A stretch of DNA of 64,000 bases from Alkalimonas amylolytica (GTDB lineage: Bacteria; Pseudomonadota; Gammaproteobacteria; Enterobacterales; Alteromonadaceae): assembly GCF_900107845.1 (NCBI RefSeq), contig NZ_FNRM01000004.1, forward strand, positions 301,273 through 365,272, given 5' to 3'. The position numbers and the translations under genes are program-made. The number at the start of each line of letters is the position of its first letter. Within the stretch, counting starts at the first letter, position 1. Positions 50,777-59,733 of the stretch are shown piece after piece. The notes beneath the pieces were generated by a model. That model made no database searches. It was given only the letters and a program-made list of their open reading frames with translations, and was not told where the DNA came from.

Positions 50777-51373
50777 ATGGCAGATCCCTTTCTTGGAGAA
50801 ATCCGTATGTTTGCCGGCACCTATGCCCCTCAAGGCTGGGCTTTTTGCGCAGGCCAGGAGCTTCCGATCAGCAGCAATTCCGCGCTTTACTCAATTTTAG
50901 GTACCACCTATGGTGGCAATGGCACAACATCATTCAGACTGCCTAACCTGCAAGGGCGAGTGCCACTCTGTGCAGGCCAAAGCCCTGGCTCGAGTCATTA
51001 TCAAGCCGGTCAAACCGGAGGCCAGGAGCAGCAAACCCTAACACAGGCGCAAATGCCGCCTCATACACACACCATCGATCTGGATGCAAGCGCCTCTTTA
51101 ACACTGGCCCAACAAGCATCCAGTGAAGCTGCCAATGCCAGTACGCCGGGTGAGACGGTGGTACCGGCCAAAATCATGTCTGGCTTTAATGCGACCAATG
51201 CTTACAGCAGCTCACCCAACACCACTTTAAAGCCAATGACCGGTAACGCCACTGTCGAGCTGAAAGGCAGCAGTGGCAGCGCCGGCGGAGGAGCACCTGT
51301 TAGCCTGATGCAACCTTATACGGCGGTTAGTTTTATTATTGCTCTGCAAGGTATTTATCCAAGCCGTGGCTAG
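50777..51373 (+). CDS. Phage tail collar domain protein (microcystin-dependent protein type)
   Basis: 198 residues. The N-terminal tail-collar domain is obvious: GEIRMFAGTYAPQGWAFCAG, then ISSNSALYSILGTTYGGNG and FRLPNLQGRVPLCAG. The middle is a low-complexity Ala/Ser/Thr stretch, and the end SLMQPYTAVSFIIALQGIYP is typical of the Mdp proteins first described in Microcystis. Phage relatives form short tail fibres, but there are no other phage genes nearby. Chromosomal Mdp-like proteins often occur beside surface-protein genes, as here. GGAGAATGATAA precedes the ATG. Confidence 0.88.
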   Translation: MADPFLGEIRMFAGTYAPQGWAFCAGQELPISSNSALYSILGTTYGGNGTTSFRLPNLQGRVPLCAGQSPGSSHYQAGQTGGQEQQTLTQAQMPPHTHTIDLDASASLTLAQQASSEAANASTPGETVVPAKIMSGFNATNAYSSSPNTTLKPMTGNATVELKGSSGSAGGGAPVSLMQPYTAVSFIIALQGIYPSRG

Positions 51374-51459
51374 CCAAAAGGTGGCTCCTGGCAGAGGCGT
51401 CACCTTAATGCTTTAGTGGTTCATGATGAACGATTGTTCAGTAAAAAGGATTCCGTGCT

Positions 51460-54400
51460 ATGCGAGCATTCGACAAACACCTGATTAGCCTGCTTCTGTT
51501 ATGTTCATCTCTGCTGTTTTCAACGGCGGTAAGTGCCAGTGAATGTACCATCACATCCTCGACCTCAGATATCTCTGAAGTCATTACTGCAGACGCTAGC
51601 GATCATGCTATCGGGCAAAGCTTTACCACTTGTAAAGATGGCCGTATTAAAGAACTGCGACTTCTCAGTTTTTCTGATGGTTCAACGTATCAAGGTGCAG
51701 GTCGTAATGAACTGACTATCACCCTTTATCGTGGCGATGGCCTAGCCGGTGACCTGCTGGGAACGTTCACTTTTGAAACGACATTGCTGCATCAAGCCGT
51801 GGCCCTGAATGATTATTCCATTATACCAATGAGCGATGGCAATTTTGTCCTGAACAACGGGGACGTCTATACCTTTTATTTTGCCGGTGGCGGCACCAAC
51901 ACCTTTTATACTTATGTGAATGATGCGAACAATGCTGTACCTGCACCTTATCCAGGCGGTTCGCTTTACTACGAGGGAACCCAGTTTCTGGATCGCGATC
52001 TGATGTTCCAACTGGTGATGGAGGATGTGCCCGTTGCCAATGACCCACCCACCGATATCCTGCTTAGCAATAGCAGTGTCAACCAAAGCGCTGGTGTCAA
52101 TGCGGTGGTAGGTAACCTAAGCTCAGTTGATCCCGATGATGGCGATACTCATACCTACAGCCTGGTAGCCGGTGCTGGCGATAGCAACAACGGCAGCTTT
52201 AACATCAATGGCGACCAACTACGAGCCAACAATGCATCCAGCCTGGCGGCGGGTAATTACAGCGTGCGAACTCGCACTACCGACAGTGCTGCTAATACCT
52301 TTGAAAAAGTCTTCACCATCACGGTACTGGATGATGTTCCTCCTGCTGTGAACTCGGTGGCTGTGCCTCCTTTCGACATCTACAGCACAGGACACTCACT
52401 GGACTTCACCCTCAATGCCTCTGAAGCCCTTACGGTAAATACGATGGGCGGGACGCCCCGCATCGCTCTGGATATCGGCGGTACCAGCCGCTTCGCCAGC
52501 TACCTGAGTGGCAGCGGCACCACTGCTGTGGTATTTCGCTATGTCGTGCAAGCAGGTGATAACGATCTGGATGGCATTGAAGTAAGCACTTTACAGCTCA
52601 ATGGTGGCACCATTCGGGACAGCGCAGGCAACAATCTGAATGTAATCCTGAACAATGTGGGTAATACTACGGGCATTTTGGTGGATACTATGCCTCCTTC
52701 CATCACAGCCATAGGCAATCAAACGGTCGGTGTCGGCCAATCCACCGCTGCGCTGGGCTTTACCATAGCCGATAACCTGACAGCTACCGGCAGCCTGTCC
52801 GTTAACCGGGCATCCTCCAATACCATTGCTGCACCGCTAGCGAATGTGGTATTGGGAGGTAGCGGAGCCAATCGCACTGTCACCATCACAGGGGCTGATA
52901 CCGGTACGTCCACCATCACCATTACCGTAACCGATGCTGCCGGTAACAGTGCTCAGCAAGCCTTTCAGGTGGAAGTCACGCCCCCCAGCTACACCGTCAA
53001 TTTTGTCGACTGGGATGCCACTGTGCTGAAAACCGAAACCGTCAGTCATGGCAGCAGCGCCACCGCCCCAGCCAATCCAAGCCGGACTGGCCACAGCTTT
53101 ACCGGCTGGAGTCCCGGCGATTTCAGCAATATCACGACCGATACCACCATCACCGCGCAGTACAGCATCAATAGCTATACCCTGACCTTTGATTCCGCTG
53201 GCGGCAATGCGGTCGCCGCCATTACGCAGGAATTTAGCAGTGCCATCACGCCACCAGCCGACCCCAGCCGTACCGGCCATACGTTCACCGGCTGGAACCC
53301 GGCCATTCCTGCGAGCATGCCGGCAGAAAATCAGACCCTGACGGCACAATGGAGCCCGCACAACTACATCGTTAGTTTTCTCGACTGGAATGGCTTTGTC
53401 CTCAATAGCCAGAATGTCAGTCATGGCAACAGCGCAATCCCACCTGCAGCCCCCAGTAGGACCGGCTACAGCTTTACCGGCTGGAGTCCAAGTGACTTGA
53501 GCAACATCACGGCCAGTACAAACTTTACAGCCCAGTACAGCATCAACAGCTATACGCTGACCTTTGATTCGGCCGGCGGCAGCGCGGTCGCCGCCATCAC
53601 CCAAAACTTTGGCAGTGCCATCACGCCACCAGCCAACCCCAGCCGTGCTGGCCATACGTTCACCGGCTGGAACCCGGCCATTCCTGCGAGCATGCCGGCA
53701 GAAAATCAGACCCTGACGGCACAATGGGCCCCAGAAAGCTACACCGTCAACTTTGTCGACTGGAATGCGACGGTGCTGAAAACCGAAACGGTGAGTCATG
53801 GCAACGGGGCAACTGCACCGGCCAACCCCAGTCGACCCGGTTATACGTTTACCGGCTGGAGCCCCAGCGATTTTAGCGCCATCACCGCAGATACAACCAT
53901 CACGGCGCAATACAATGAGGCCAGCTATACCTTAACATTCGACAGCGCTGGAGGCTCTGCTGTTGCAGCAATGACCGCCAACGCTGGTACTGCCATCAAC
54001 CCACCGGAACCGCCAACCCGTGAAGGTTTTGCATTTGCCGGTTGGCAGCCAGAGCTGCCTGCCATCATGCCTACTGAGGATGTAGCGTTTACGGCACAAT
54101 GGACGATCCGCGACTTCACGGTTTCAGTCAGCCTGAGCGGGGACGGCAGTGTCACCCCAGCCAGCCAACAGGTTAATTTTGGCAACAGCACCAGCTTCGA
54201 GCTTAGTGTGGCAGAGGATAAATTTGTGCAGATTGACAGCAACTGTGCTGCCAGCCGCTCAGGCAATCAGGTTGTTACGGCGGCAATCAAAACCGACTGC
54301 AGCATCAGCCTGACGATCCACTCAGCCATGACGCTCGAGATAGCAGACAGCAGCCCGGCAGCCAGCCAGGAGGCGCGCCGTTTCCGCCTGATTAATGGCG

Positions 54401-56892
54401 CAGGTGAGCAGACACTAAGCGCTTTGCAACATACCCGCAGTGGCGCCACCGTATGGTTGGATCTAGCCGATGCTGAGACCTTGCTTACCTTGCTGGATGA
54501 TGGCGGCTATTTGTTTAGTGCTGAACGCACCGGGCGTTATAGCTTTGAATTTACCGACTCCGTCTCTGGCGAACAGTTGATTGTCAGCTTTGATGTGCTG
54601 CCTTTTATTGCTTTTACTGCCGCCAGTCAGCCGGTGCAAAAGGATGTTTCGGCTCAACTTAGTATTTGGCTAAGTGATGAACCGATTGACTACCCAGTGC
54701 AGGTGCAGGTTCAGGCTAGTCAGGCCAATGTGGCTGGCTCATTTGAGCTCAATGCGACTGATAACCTGCGCCGGGCATACAGTGTCACCGCAACTGCAAG
54801 CGGTGCAAGCAGTGTCACGCTGCAAAGCAATGATCTTAAACAGGCTTTGTTAGGTTCACCGCACAACCATCAATTGCTGGTACAAGCCGAGCCTCCACCT
54901 TTGGCGCTGCAAGCAACAGTCATGCAGGATGGTATTGAAGGCCTTGTTGTACAACGCGGTGGAGGCATTATCGAGCTGCGAGCAACAGAGCTTTCCGGTA
55001 TAGCAGCCGACTTTAACTGGCAAAGTCTGGGACTTACTATCACTCAAAACGGAGCCTCGGCCCATTTCGATCCAGCCGCGCTCTCGACCGGCCGCCACTA
55101 CCTGCAACTCAGTGCTGAAGCAGGTGACCGTAAGGGGGAACTGGAACTAGCACTGAATGTGATTGCTGAATGCCCGGTGGCCGATTGCAGCAACAGCGGT
55201 GTGAGCGGCATACCGGCCAGTCAGAACCAATACAGCAATCAGCCTAACCGTTTGCCGTTGTGCCCGCAAGACATTAGCAACAGTCGGGTGGCTCAGTGTG
55301 AGGACCAGGGCCAAGCAGCACTCTTCGTCGAAGTACCGGCGCTGTTCCAACTAACGCTTGGCTTGTACAGTGAGCTTGAATCCTGGCAAAGCGGTCAGTT
55401 TGGCCTGGCACTCAGTGAAGGCAGCTTAGATGACATCGGTTATCGTCAGCTGGGCTTTATTGTCAATCTGGATTTGGTAGGACTGCAAAGCCCAGGTGAG
55501 TCCGTTCCAATAGCCATTCCCATGCCTGCCGGTCAGAGTATTCCAGTCAACGCCGTCTGGCGGAAGTTGGTCAATGGGCTATGGCAGAATTTTGTCGAAG
55601 ATGAAGCCAACCATATCGACAGTGCACCACGTAATGTACTCGGCAACTGCCCCGGAGTATCATCCGATAGCTGGCGGGCTGGGTTAAACGAAGGCGATGC
55701 CTGCATCCGGCTAACCATTGAAGATGGCGGACCCAATGACGATGATGGTCGGGCCAACAGTGTCATTCGAGATCCGGGCGTACTGGCACAGCAACAAATG
55801 GCCACGCTTTCCTTTGACAGTGCAGGTGGCAGTGAAATCACCAAGATTACAGCTCTAGTAGGCAGCTCACTGGCAGAACCGGAGGCACCATGGCGTAAAG
55901 GGTACACCTTTACCGGCTGGCAGCCAGCCTTCCCGGCCACCATGCCAGAGAGCGATGTGCAGCTTACAGCACAATGGCAAATCAACCAGTATGTGATCCG
56001 CTTTGATGTGGATGGGGGCCAGGCCATCCCAGATCTGGTACTGGACTTTGGCGCTTCTATAAGCGCCCCTGCACCCACACGCCCTGGCTACACCTTCAGT
56101 GGCTGGTCACCGGCACTACCCACCACTATGCCAGCACAAGATTTGCAGGTGAAAGCCCAGTGGCAGCCAAGCAGTGTCACTGTGACCTCAAGTGGCGGTA
56201 GTACGAGTTTACTAAGCGCCATACTGCTGCTGATGTTTGTGGTGATGCGCCGCTGTTTCCGGTTCAATCGCCTGAAAAGTAGTCTGAAAATCTTTACTGC
56301 CAGCCTGTTACTGCTACCCATGGTAGCACTCAGTCAGAACTGGTATCTCGGCGCGCAGCTCGGTGAGGCCAGAAGCCACAGCTCTGGTAACCTGGCTAGC
56401 GCAGCGGAGCGCAAACTTAATACGGCAGGTGTCTCAGGCATTGTCAGGCTCCAGTCGAACTCAGACACAGCCTATCGTCTGTTTGCTGGCTATCGATTCA
56501 GTCACTGGCTGGCAGCAGAGTTCGGCTGGCTGGATTTAGGCGAGGCGGTATTGCACTATGATGGCCTGCCGGTGAATCAACCGCAAGCCACGTTAAAAGC
56601 ACAACCGCAACGCGGCCGGGGCGCCGAACTCAGCCTGGTTGGCCACTTTACTTTGGGTCAGCACTGGCAGCCTTATGCCCGGCTGGCGTTGTTTGATAAC
56701 CGCAGCCGCTATCAATTTGAAGGGACAGCTGCCCAGTCGCCTGAACGCCGCAGCCGCATTCGTCTGGGCGCCGAACTGGGGATGGGTTATCAACTTAGCT
56801 CACAACTGCAACTCAGCGCAGCGGCTGCGCACTACGATACCGAAAACTTCAGTACTCGGATGCTAAGCCTGGGCCTGCGCTATTCATTCTAA
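51460..56892 (+). CDS. Giant surface protein: beta-domains, InlB B-repeats, internal GlyGly-CTERM-like segment and C-terminal outer-membrane barrel
   Basis: 1810 residues in one frame. A signal peptide (1-27) is followed by a beta-sandwich domain with no named family (to about 190), a cadherin-like domain (195-290), two Ig-like domains (295-505) and six InlB B/Listeria-Bacteroides repeats of about 62 residues (509-884) alternating two types (YTVNFVDWN... and YTLTFDSAGGSAV...). A long beta-rich middle (885-1447) with a cysteine cluster near 1245-1280 precedes two more B-repeats (1448-1571). SGGSTSLLSAILLLMFVVMRR (1578-1598) looks like a GlyGly-CTERM sorting signal, yet the frame continues through LKIFTASLLLLPMVALSQ, which looks like a second signal peptide, into an OmpA-like barrel (1625-1810) ending in LGLRYSF. 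This may be a fusion of two genes. AAGGA precedes the start. Role: adhesion or surface display, by inference. Confidence 0.8.
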   Translation: MRAFDKHLISLLLLCSSLLFSTAVSASECTITSSTSDISEVITADASDHAIGQSFTTCKDGRIKELRLLSFSDGSTYQGAGRNELTITLYRGDGLAGDLLGTFTFETTLLHQAVALNDYSIIPMSDGNFVLNNGDVYTFYFAGGGTNTFYTYVNDANNAVPAPYPGGSLYYEGTQFLDRDLMFQLVMEDVPVANDPPTDILLSNSSVNQSAGVNAVVGNLSSVDPDDGDTHTYSLVAGAGDSNNGSFNINGDQLRANNASSLAAGNYSVRTRTTDSAANTFEKVFTITVLDDVPPAVNSVAVPPFDIYSTGHSLDFTLNASEALTVNTMGGTPRIALDIGGTSRFASYLSGSGTTAVVFRYVVQAGDNDLDGIEVSTLQLNGGTIRDSAGNNLNVILNNVGNTTGILVDTMPPSITAIGNQTVGVGQSTAALGFTIADNLTATGSLSVNRASSNTIAAPLANVVLGGSGANRTVTITGADTGTSTITITVTDAAGNSAQQAFQVEVTPPSYTVNFVDWDATVLKTETVSHGSSATAPANPSRTGHSFTGWSPGDFSNITTDTTITAQYSINSYTLTFDSAGGNAVAAITQEFSSAITPPADPSRTGHTFTGWNPAIPASMPAENQTLTAQWSPHNYIVSFLDWNGFVLNSQNVSHGNSAIPPAAPSRTGYSFTGWSPSDLSNITASTNFTAQYSINSYTLTFDSAGGSAVAAITQNFGSAITPPANPSRAGHTFTGWNPAIPASMPAENQTLTAQWAPESYTVNFVDWNATVLKTETVSHGNGATAPANPSRPGYTFTGWSPSDFSAITADTTITAQYNEASYTLTFDSAGGSAVAAMTANAGTAINPPEPPTREGFAFAGWQPELPAIMPTEDVAFTAQWTIRDFTVSVSLSGDGSVTPASQQVNFGNSTSFELSVAEDKFVQIDSNCAASRSGNQVVTAAIKTDCSISLTIHSAMTLEIADSSPAASQEARRFRLINGAGEQTLSALQHTRSGATVWLDLADAETLLTLLDDGGYLFSAERTGRYSFEFTDSVSGEQLIVSFDVLPFIAFTAASQPVQKDVSAQLSIWLSDEPIDYPVQVQVQASQANVAGSFELNATDNLRRAYSVTATASGASSVTLQSNDLKQALLGSPHNHQLLVQAEPPPLALQATVMQDGIEGLVVQRGGGIIELRATELSGIAADFNWQSLGLTITQNGASAHFDPAALSTGRHYLQLSAEAGDRKGELELALNVIAECPVADCSNSGVSGIPASQNQYSNQPNRLPLCPQDISNSRVAQCEDQGQAALFVEVPALFQLTLGLYSELESWQSGQFGLALSEGSLDDIGYRQLGFIVNLDLVGLQSPGESVPIAIPMPAGQSIPVNAVWRKLVNGLWQNFVEDEANHIDSAPRNVLGNCPGVSSDSWRAGLNEGDACIRLTIEDGGPNDDDGRANSVIRDPGVLAQQQMATLSFDSAGGSEITKITALVGSSLAEPEAPWRKGYTFTGWQPAFPATMPESDVQLTAQWQINQYVIRFDVDGGQAIPDLVLDFGASISAPAPTRPGYTFSGWSPALPTTMPAQDLQVKAQWQPSSVTVTSSGGSTSLLSAILLLMFVVMRRCFRFNRLKSSLKIFTASLLLLPMVALSQNWYLGAQLGEARSHSSGNLASAAERKLNTAGVSGIVRLQSNSDTAYRLFAGYRFSHWLAAEFGWLDLGEAVLHYDGLPVNQPQATLKAQPQRGRGAELSLVGHFTLGQHWQPYARLALFDNRSRYQFEGTAAQSPERRSRIRLGAELGMGYQLSSQLQLSAAAAHYDTENFSTRMLSLGLRYSF
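52984..54110 (+). repeat. Tandem B-repeat array with 375-bp higher-order unit
   Basis: Six repeats of about 186-189 bases form three pairs with a period of 375 bases. 53281-53353 and 53656-53728 are almost identical over more than 70 bases, and 53176-53215 matches 53551-53590 closely. The array could expand or contract by recombination. Confidence 0.85.
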
Positions 56893-56905
56893 GCGCAAGC
56901 CCAGG
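56868..56905 (+). terminator. Long hairpin across the stop codon of the surface-protein gene
   Basis: A 14-position stem with one mismatch (56868-56881, 56892-56905) encloses 10 nt and contains the TAA. It has no T-run. It lies between two convergent genes and may act as a T-less terminator or mRNA 3' protector. Confidence 0.45.
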
Positions 56906-56923
56906 GTAATACTGGTATGAGAT

Positions 56924-58078
56924 TTACAGAGCACTTTGCAAAATAACACGGGACACTTCTGGCGTAATATCCCCATGCTCGCCGAGCTTGACCATCTTAT
57001 GCTGCACCAATCGCTCCACCATGGTATCGATGGCACTGGCATCGATACCATAATCAGCTAACCGGGTCGGCACCCCCATTTGCTCGAAGAAAGCCCGGGT
57101 ATGGCTGATAGCCTCGTCAATCAGACGTTCTTCATCCTGGTGGACCAGCTGCCAGACCCGCTTGCCATATTGCAGCAGCTTGTCACGCTTTTGCCGGCGT
57201 TGCTGCTGCATCAAAGCAGGCAGCACAATGGCCAGTGTTTGTGCATGATCCAAGCCATGCAAAGCTGTGATTTCGTGGCCAATCATATGGGTCGCCCAAT
57301 CTTGCGGTACCCCTACCCCAATCAGGCCATTCAACGCCATGGTTGCTGCCCACATCACATTGGCACGTACAGCGTAATCCTCCGGCCGCTCCAGGGCCTG
57401 CGGTCCCTGTTCAATCAAAGTTTGTAGCAAACCTTCAGCAAAGCGATCCTGCACCGGTGCGTTCGCAGGGTACGTCAGGTACTGCTCCATCACATGGACA
57501 AAGGCATCGACCACACCATTAGCGACCTGGCGGGGCGGCAGACTAAAGGTGGTAGTCGGATCTAAGATGGCAAATTGTGGATACACCAGTGGGCTGGAAA
57601 AGGCCATTTTCTCCTGGGTGCTGTAACGGGTGACTACTGAATTGCCATTGCTCTCAGAGCCAGTTGCTGGCAGGGTTAATACGCACCCCAAAGGAATGGC
57701 TGCATTGACTTTGGCTTTACCACAAAGCAGATCCCAGGCATCACCCTGATAACAAGCCGCAGCGGCAATAAACTTGCTGCCATCAATGACACTACCACCA
57801 CCAACCGCCAAAATAAAATCCAGCTGCTCACTCTTAAGCAGATCCCTGGCTTGTAACAGCGTATCAAAAGACGGATTCGGCTCGATGCCGGCAAATTCAA
57901 ACCAAACTTTGCCGTCCAGAGCGGCGACCACCTGATCGTAGACGCCATTTTTTTTGATGGAACCACCGCCATAGGTCAGCAATACCCTGGCTCCATCTGG
58001 GATTAGCGCTGCCAGCCCGGCGATCTGTTGCTCGCCAAACACAATGCGAGTTGGATTATGAAAGGTAAAATTTTGCAT
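56924..58078 (-). CDS. yqhD: Iron-containing alcohol dehydrogenase, YqhD-type aldehyde reductase
   Basis: 384 residues (387 in E. coli YqhD). It reduces a wide range of aldehydes, including lipid-peroxidation products, with NADPH. The cofactor motif is AVGGGSVIDGSKFIAAA; metal ligands lie in NGVVDAFVHVMEQY (Asp and His) and MIGHEITALHGLDHAQ (two His). The start at 58078 has AGGAG five bases upstream; the longer frame to 58267 is unsupported. It stands alone between two gene groups. No YqhC-type regulator is nearby. Confidence 0.95.
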   Translation of the reverse strand: MQNFTFHNPTRIVFGEQQIAGLAALIPDGARVLLTYGGGSIKKNGVYDQVVAALDGKVWFEFAGIEPNPSFDTLLQARDLLKSEQLDFILAVGGGSVIDGSKFIAAAACYQGDAWDLLCGKAKVNAAIPLGCVLTLPATGSESNGNSVVTRYSTQEKMAFSSPLVYPQFAILDPTTTFSLPPRQVANGVVDAFVHVMEQYLTYPANAPVQDRFAEGLLQTLIEQGPQALERPEDYAVRANVMWAATMALNGLIGVGVPQDWATHMIGHEITALHGLDHAQTLAIVLPALMQQQRRQKRDKLLQYGKRVWQLVHQDEERLIDEAISHTRAFFEQMGVPTRLADYGIDASAIDTMVERLVQHKMVKLGEHGDITPEVSRVILQSAL

Positions 58079-58289
58079 AAAGACTCCTGAACAAGTTCGC
58101 TGACAGCTACGTATCAAAACAGCAACAGTATCACTTTTTAGCGTACAACCGTTGAATTTAGCGACAGACTGCTGCTGTTTTGTCCAGCCAAGTACAGGTT
58201 TGCTAAACCCTGTTACAAAAAGACAGTAGGGCTTAGCGTCAAAACTTAGTATAGTAGTGTGAACCAAGTTTCAATTTAAGGAAGTCAAG

Positions 58290-58721
58290 ATGTTGGCATT
58301 GGTCTGGCTTATTATTGCCATCGCATTTGGCATGGTAGAACTAATGACAGGCACCTTCGTCATTTTAGCCATTTCGATGGGTGCCTTTTCTGCCGCTATC
58401 AGCAGCTGGCTATTTGCTCTGAGCTTTACCCAGTCGCTGTTTGTATTTGCTTTTGGCTGCCTGATGTTTTTACCACTATCGCTCTGGCTGCGTAAAAAGG
58501 GTTTGGGTACTTCCAAGGCTGTCAATATGGCAGAACCAGGTTACAAGCAAAGCGTGGTGTTAGAGCTACATGGCGACAAGCTGGTCGCGAAGATGAGTGG
58601 CAGTTTTTACCCGGTAAAAGCAGAGACAGCCAGTGAGGACACCAGTTGGCTTCGGGCTGGTCAGGAAGTCAAAGTCTGCCGTATTGATGGCATTACTTTA
58701 CTGGTAGCACCTCAAGATTAA
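58290..58721 (+). CDS. NfeD family membrane protein
   Basis: 143 residues. Two or three membrane helices in the first 70 residues (LALVWLIIAIAFGMVELMTG and FAFGCLMFLPLSLWL) are followed by a C-terminal OB-fold-like NfeD domain (about 85-143, ending VCRIDGITLLVAPQD). This is the short NfeD form without the ClpP-like protease domain. NfeD proteins pair with SPFH/stomatin proteins; the SPFH gene follows 26 bases later. AAGGAAG precedes the ATG. Confidence 0.92.
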   Translation: MLALVWLIIAIAFGMVELMTGTFVILAISMGAFSAAISSWLFALSFTQSLFVFAFGCLMFLPLSLWLRKKGLGTSKAVNMAEPGYKQSVVLELHGDKLVAKMSGSFYPVKAETASEDTSWLRAGQEVKVCRIDGITLLVAPQD

Positions 58722-58747
58722 ATCATAATCACTACAAGGAGTTTGCA

Positions 58748-59677
58748 ATGGACTTAGCGTTAATTTTATTACTCGGGGTGGCAGGTTTTGCCATCATTTT
58801 AATCCTCAACAACATCTTTATCGTGCGTAACAGCGAGTGCATGGTGATTGAGCGTCTGGGCACCTACAACCGTACCTTGCAATCCGGCATCCAGATTACC
58901 GTGCCTTTTATTGAAAAGCCGCGTCCTATTATCATGCTGCGTAACCTGAAATTCGTTGAAACACCCCGCATTGATTTGCGTGAAGCGGTACTGGATTTCC
59001 CTGGCCAAAGTGTGATCACCAAAGACAACGTGACGGTAACCATCAATGGGGTGCTGTACTTCCGTATTATGGATCCGGTCAGAGCTGTGTACGAAGTTGA
59101 AAACATCATTCAGGCTGTCGAAGTATTGGCCAAAACCTCGCTGCGGGCCGAAATCGGCCGGATGGAGCTGGACTCTATTTTCGAGTCGCGTGAAGAAATC
59201 AACGAGCGGCTGCGCCTGGTGCTGGATGATGCCGGTAATGGCTGGGGCATCAAAGTAGTTCGGGTAGAGCTGCTGGATATTGCTCCACCGGTTGACGTTG
59301 AAGAAGCAATGCGTAAGCAAATGACGGCAGAGCGCCAGCGCCGTGCCACTGTGACGGAAGCCGAAGGTGAAAAGCAAGCCGCTATTGCCCGGGCGCAAGG
59401 TGAGCGGGAAGCCGCTATTTTAAGTGCGCAAGGTGAAAAAGAAGCCGCTATTCTACGTGCACAAGGTCAGCGTAAAGCCATTGAGGAAGTATTATCCTCC
59501 GGTGATGGCCGGCTGAGCTCGGATACGGTTATTGGTTATCTGCTCGGCCGTGAATACCTGCAGACCCTGCCCAATATTGCCAAAGAAGGGGATCGCATCT
59601 TCTTGCCCATTGAGACCAGCAACGTGCTCGGCTCCGTCGGTGCCATTCAAGAATTGCTGAGTGGTAAAAAGTTCTAA
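58748..59677 (+). CDS. SPFH/band 7 (stomatin-like, QmcA-type) membrane protein
   Basis: 309 residues. One N-terminal membrane helix (about 3-25) is followed by an SPFH domain (VIERLGTYNRTLQSGIQITV, VTKDNVTVTINGVLYFRI) and a long coiled coil with repeated EGEKQAAIARAQGEREAAIL-type units. Such proteins form large ring or cage assemblies that mark ordered membrane domains and regulate membrane proteases such as FtsH. It forms an operon with the NfeD gene and ends at a strong terminator. A GGAG precedes the ATG. Confidence 0.95.
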   Translation: MDLALILLLGVAGFAIILILNNIFIVRNSECMVIERLGTYNRTLQSGIQITVPFIEKPRPIIMLRNLKFVETPRIDLREAVLDFPGQSVITKDNVTVTINGVLYFRIMDPVRAVYEVENIIQAVEVLAKTSLRAEIGRMELDSIFESREEINERLRLVLDDAGNGWGIKVVRVELLDIAPPVDVEEAMRKQMTAERQRRATVTEAEGEKQAAIARAQGEREAAILSAQGEKEAAILRAQGQRKAIEEVLSSGDGRLSSDTVIGYLLGREYLQTLPNIAKEGDRIFLPIETSNVLGSVGAIQELLSGKKF

Positions 59678-59697
59678 CGGTTGTATCCAGATGCTAT

Positions 59698-59724
59698 CGG
59701 GCCGCAATTGCGGCCCGTTTTTTT
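59698..59724 (+). terminator. Rho-independent terminator after the NfeD-SPFH operon
   Basis: A perfect 10-bp palindromic stem CGGGCCGCAA/TTGCGGCCCG (59698-59717) is followed by seven T. The loop must open two or three A-T pairs at the tip. Confidence 0.88.
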
Positions 59725-59733
59725 GACTTGTGT

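Noticed and set aside
50777..51373. Prophage remnant suggested by the tail-collar protein
   Set aside because: There are no capsid, terminase, integrase or other tail genes; Mdp-type collar proteins occur on chromosomes without phages.
52837..53910. 357-codon open frame on the minus strand opposite the B-repeats
   Set aside because: The repetitive coding strand produces a repetitive open antisense frame; no start signal or protein motif supports it.
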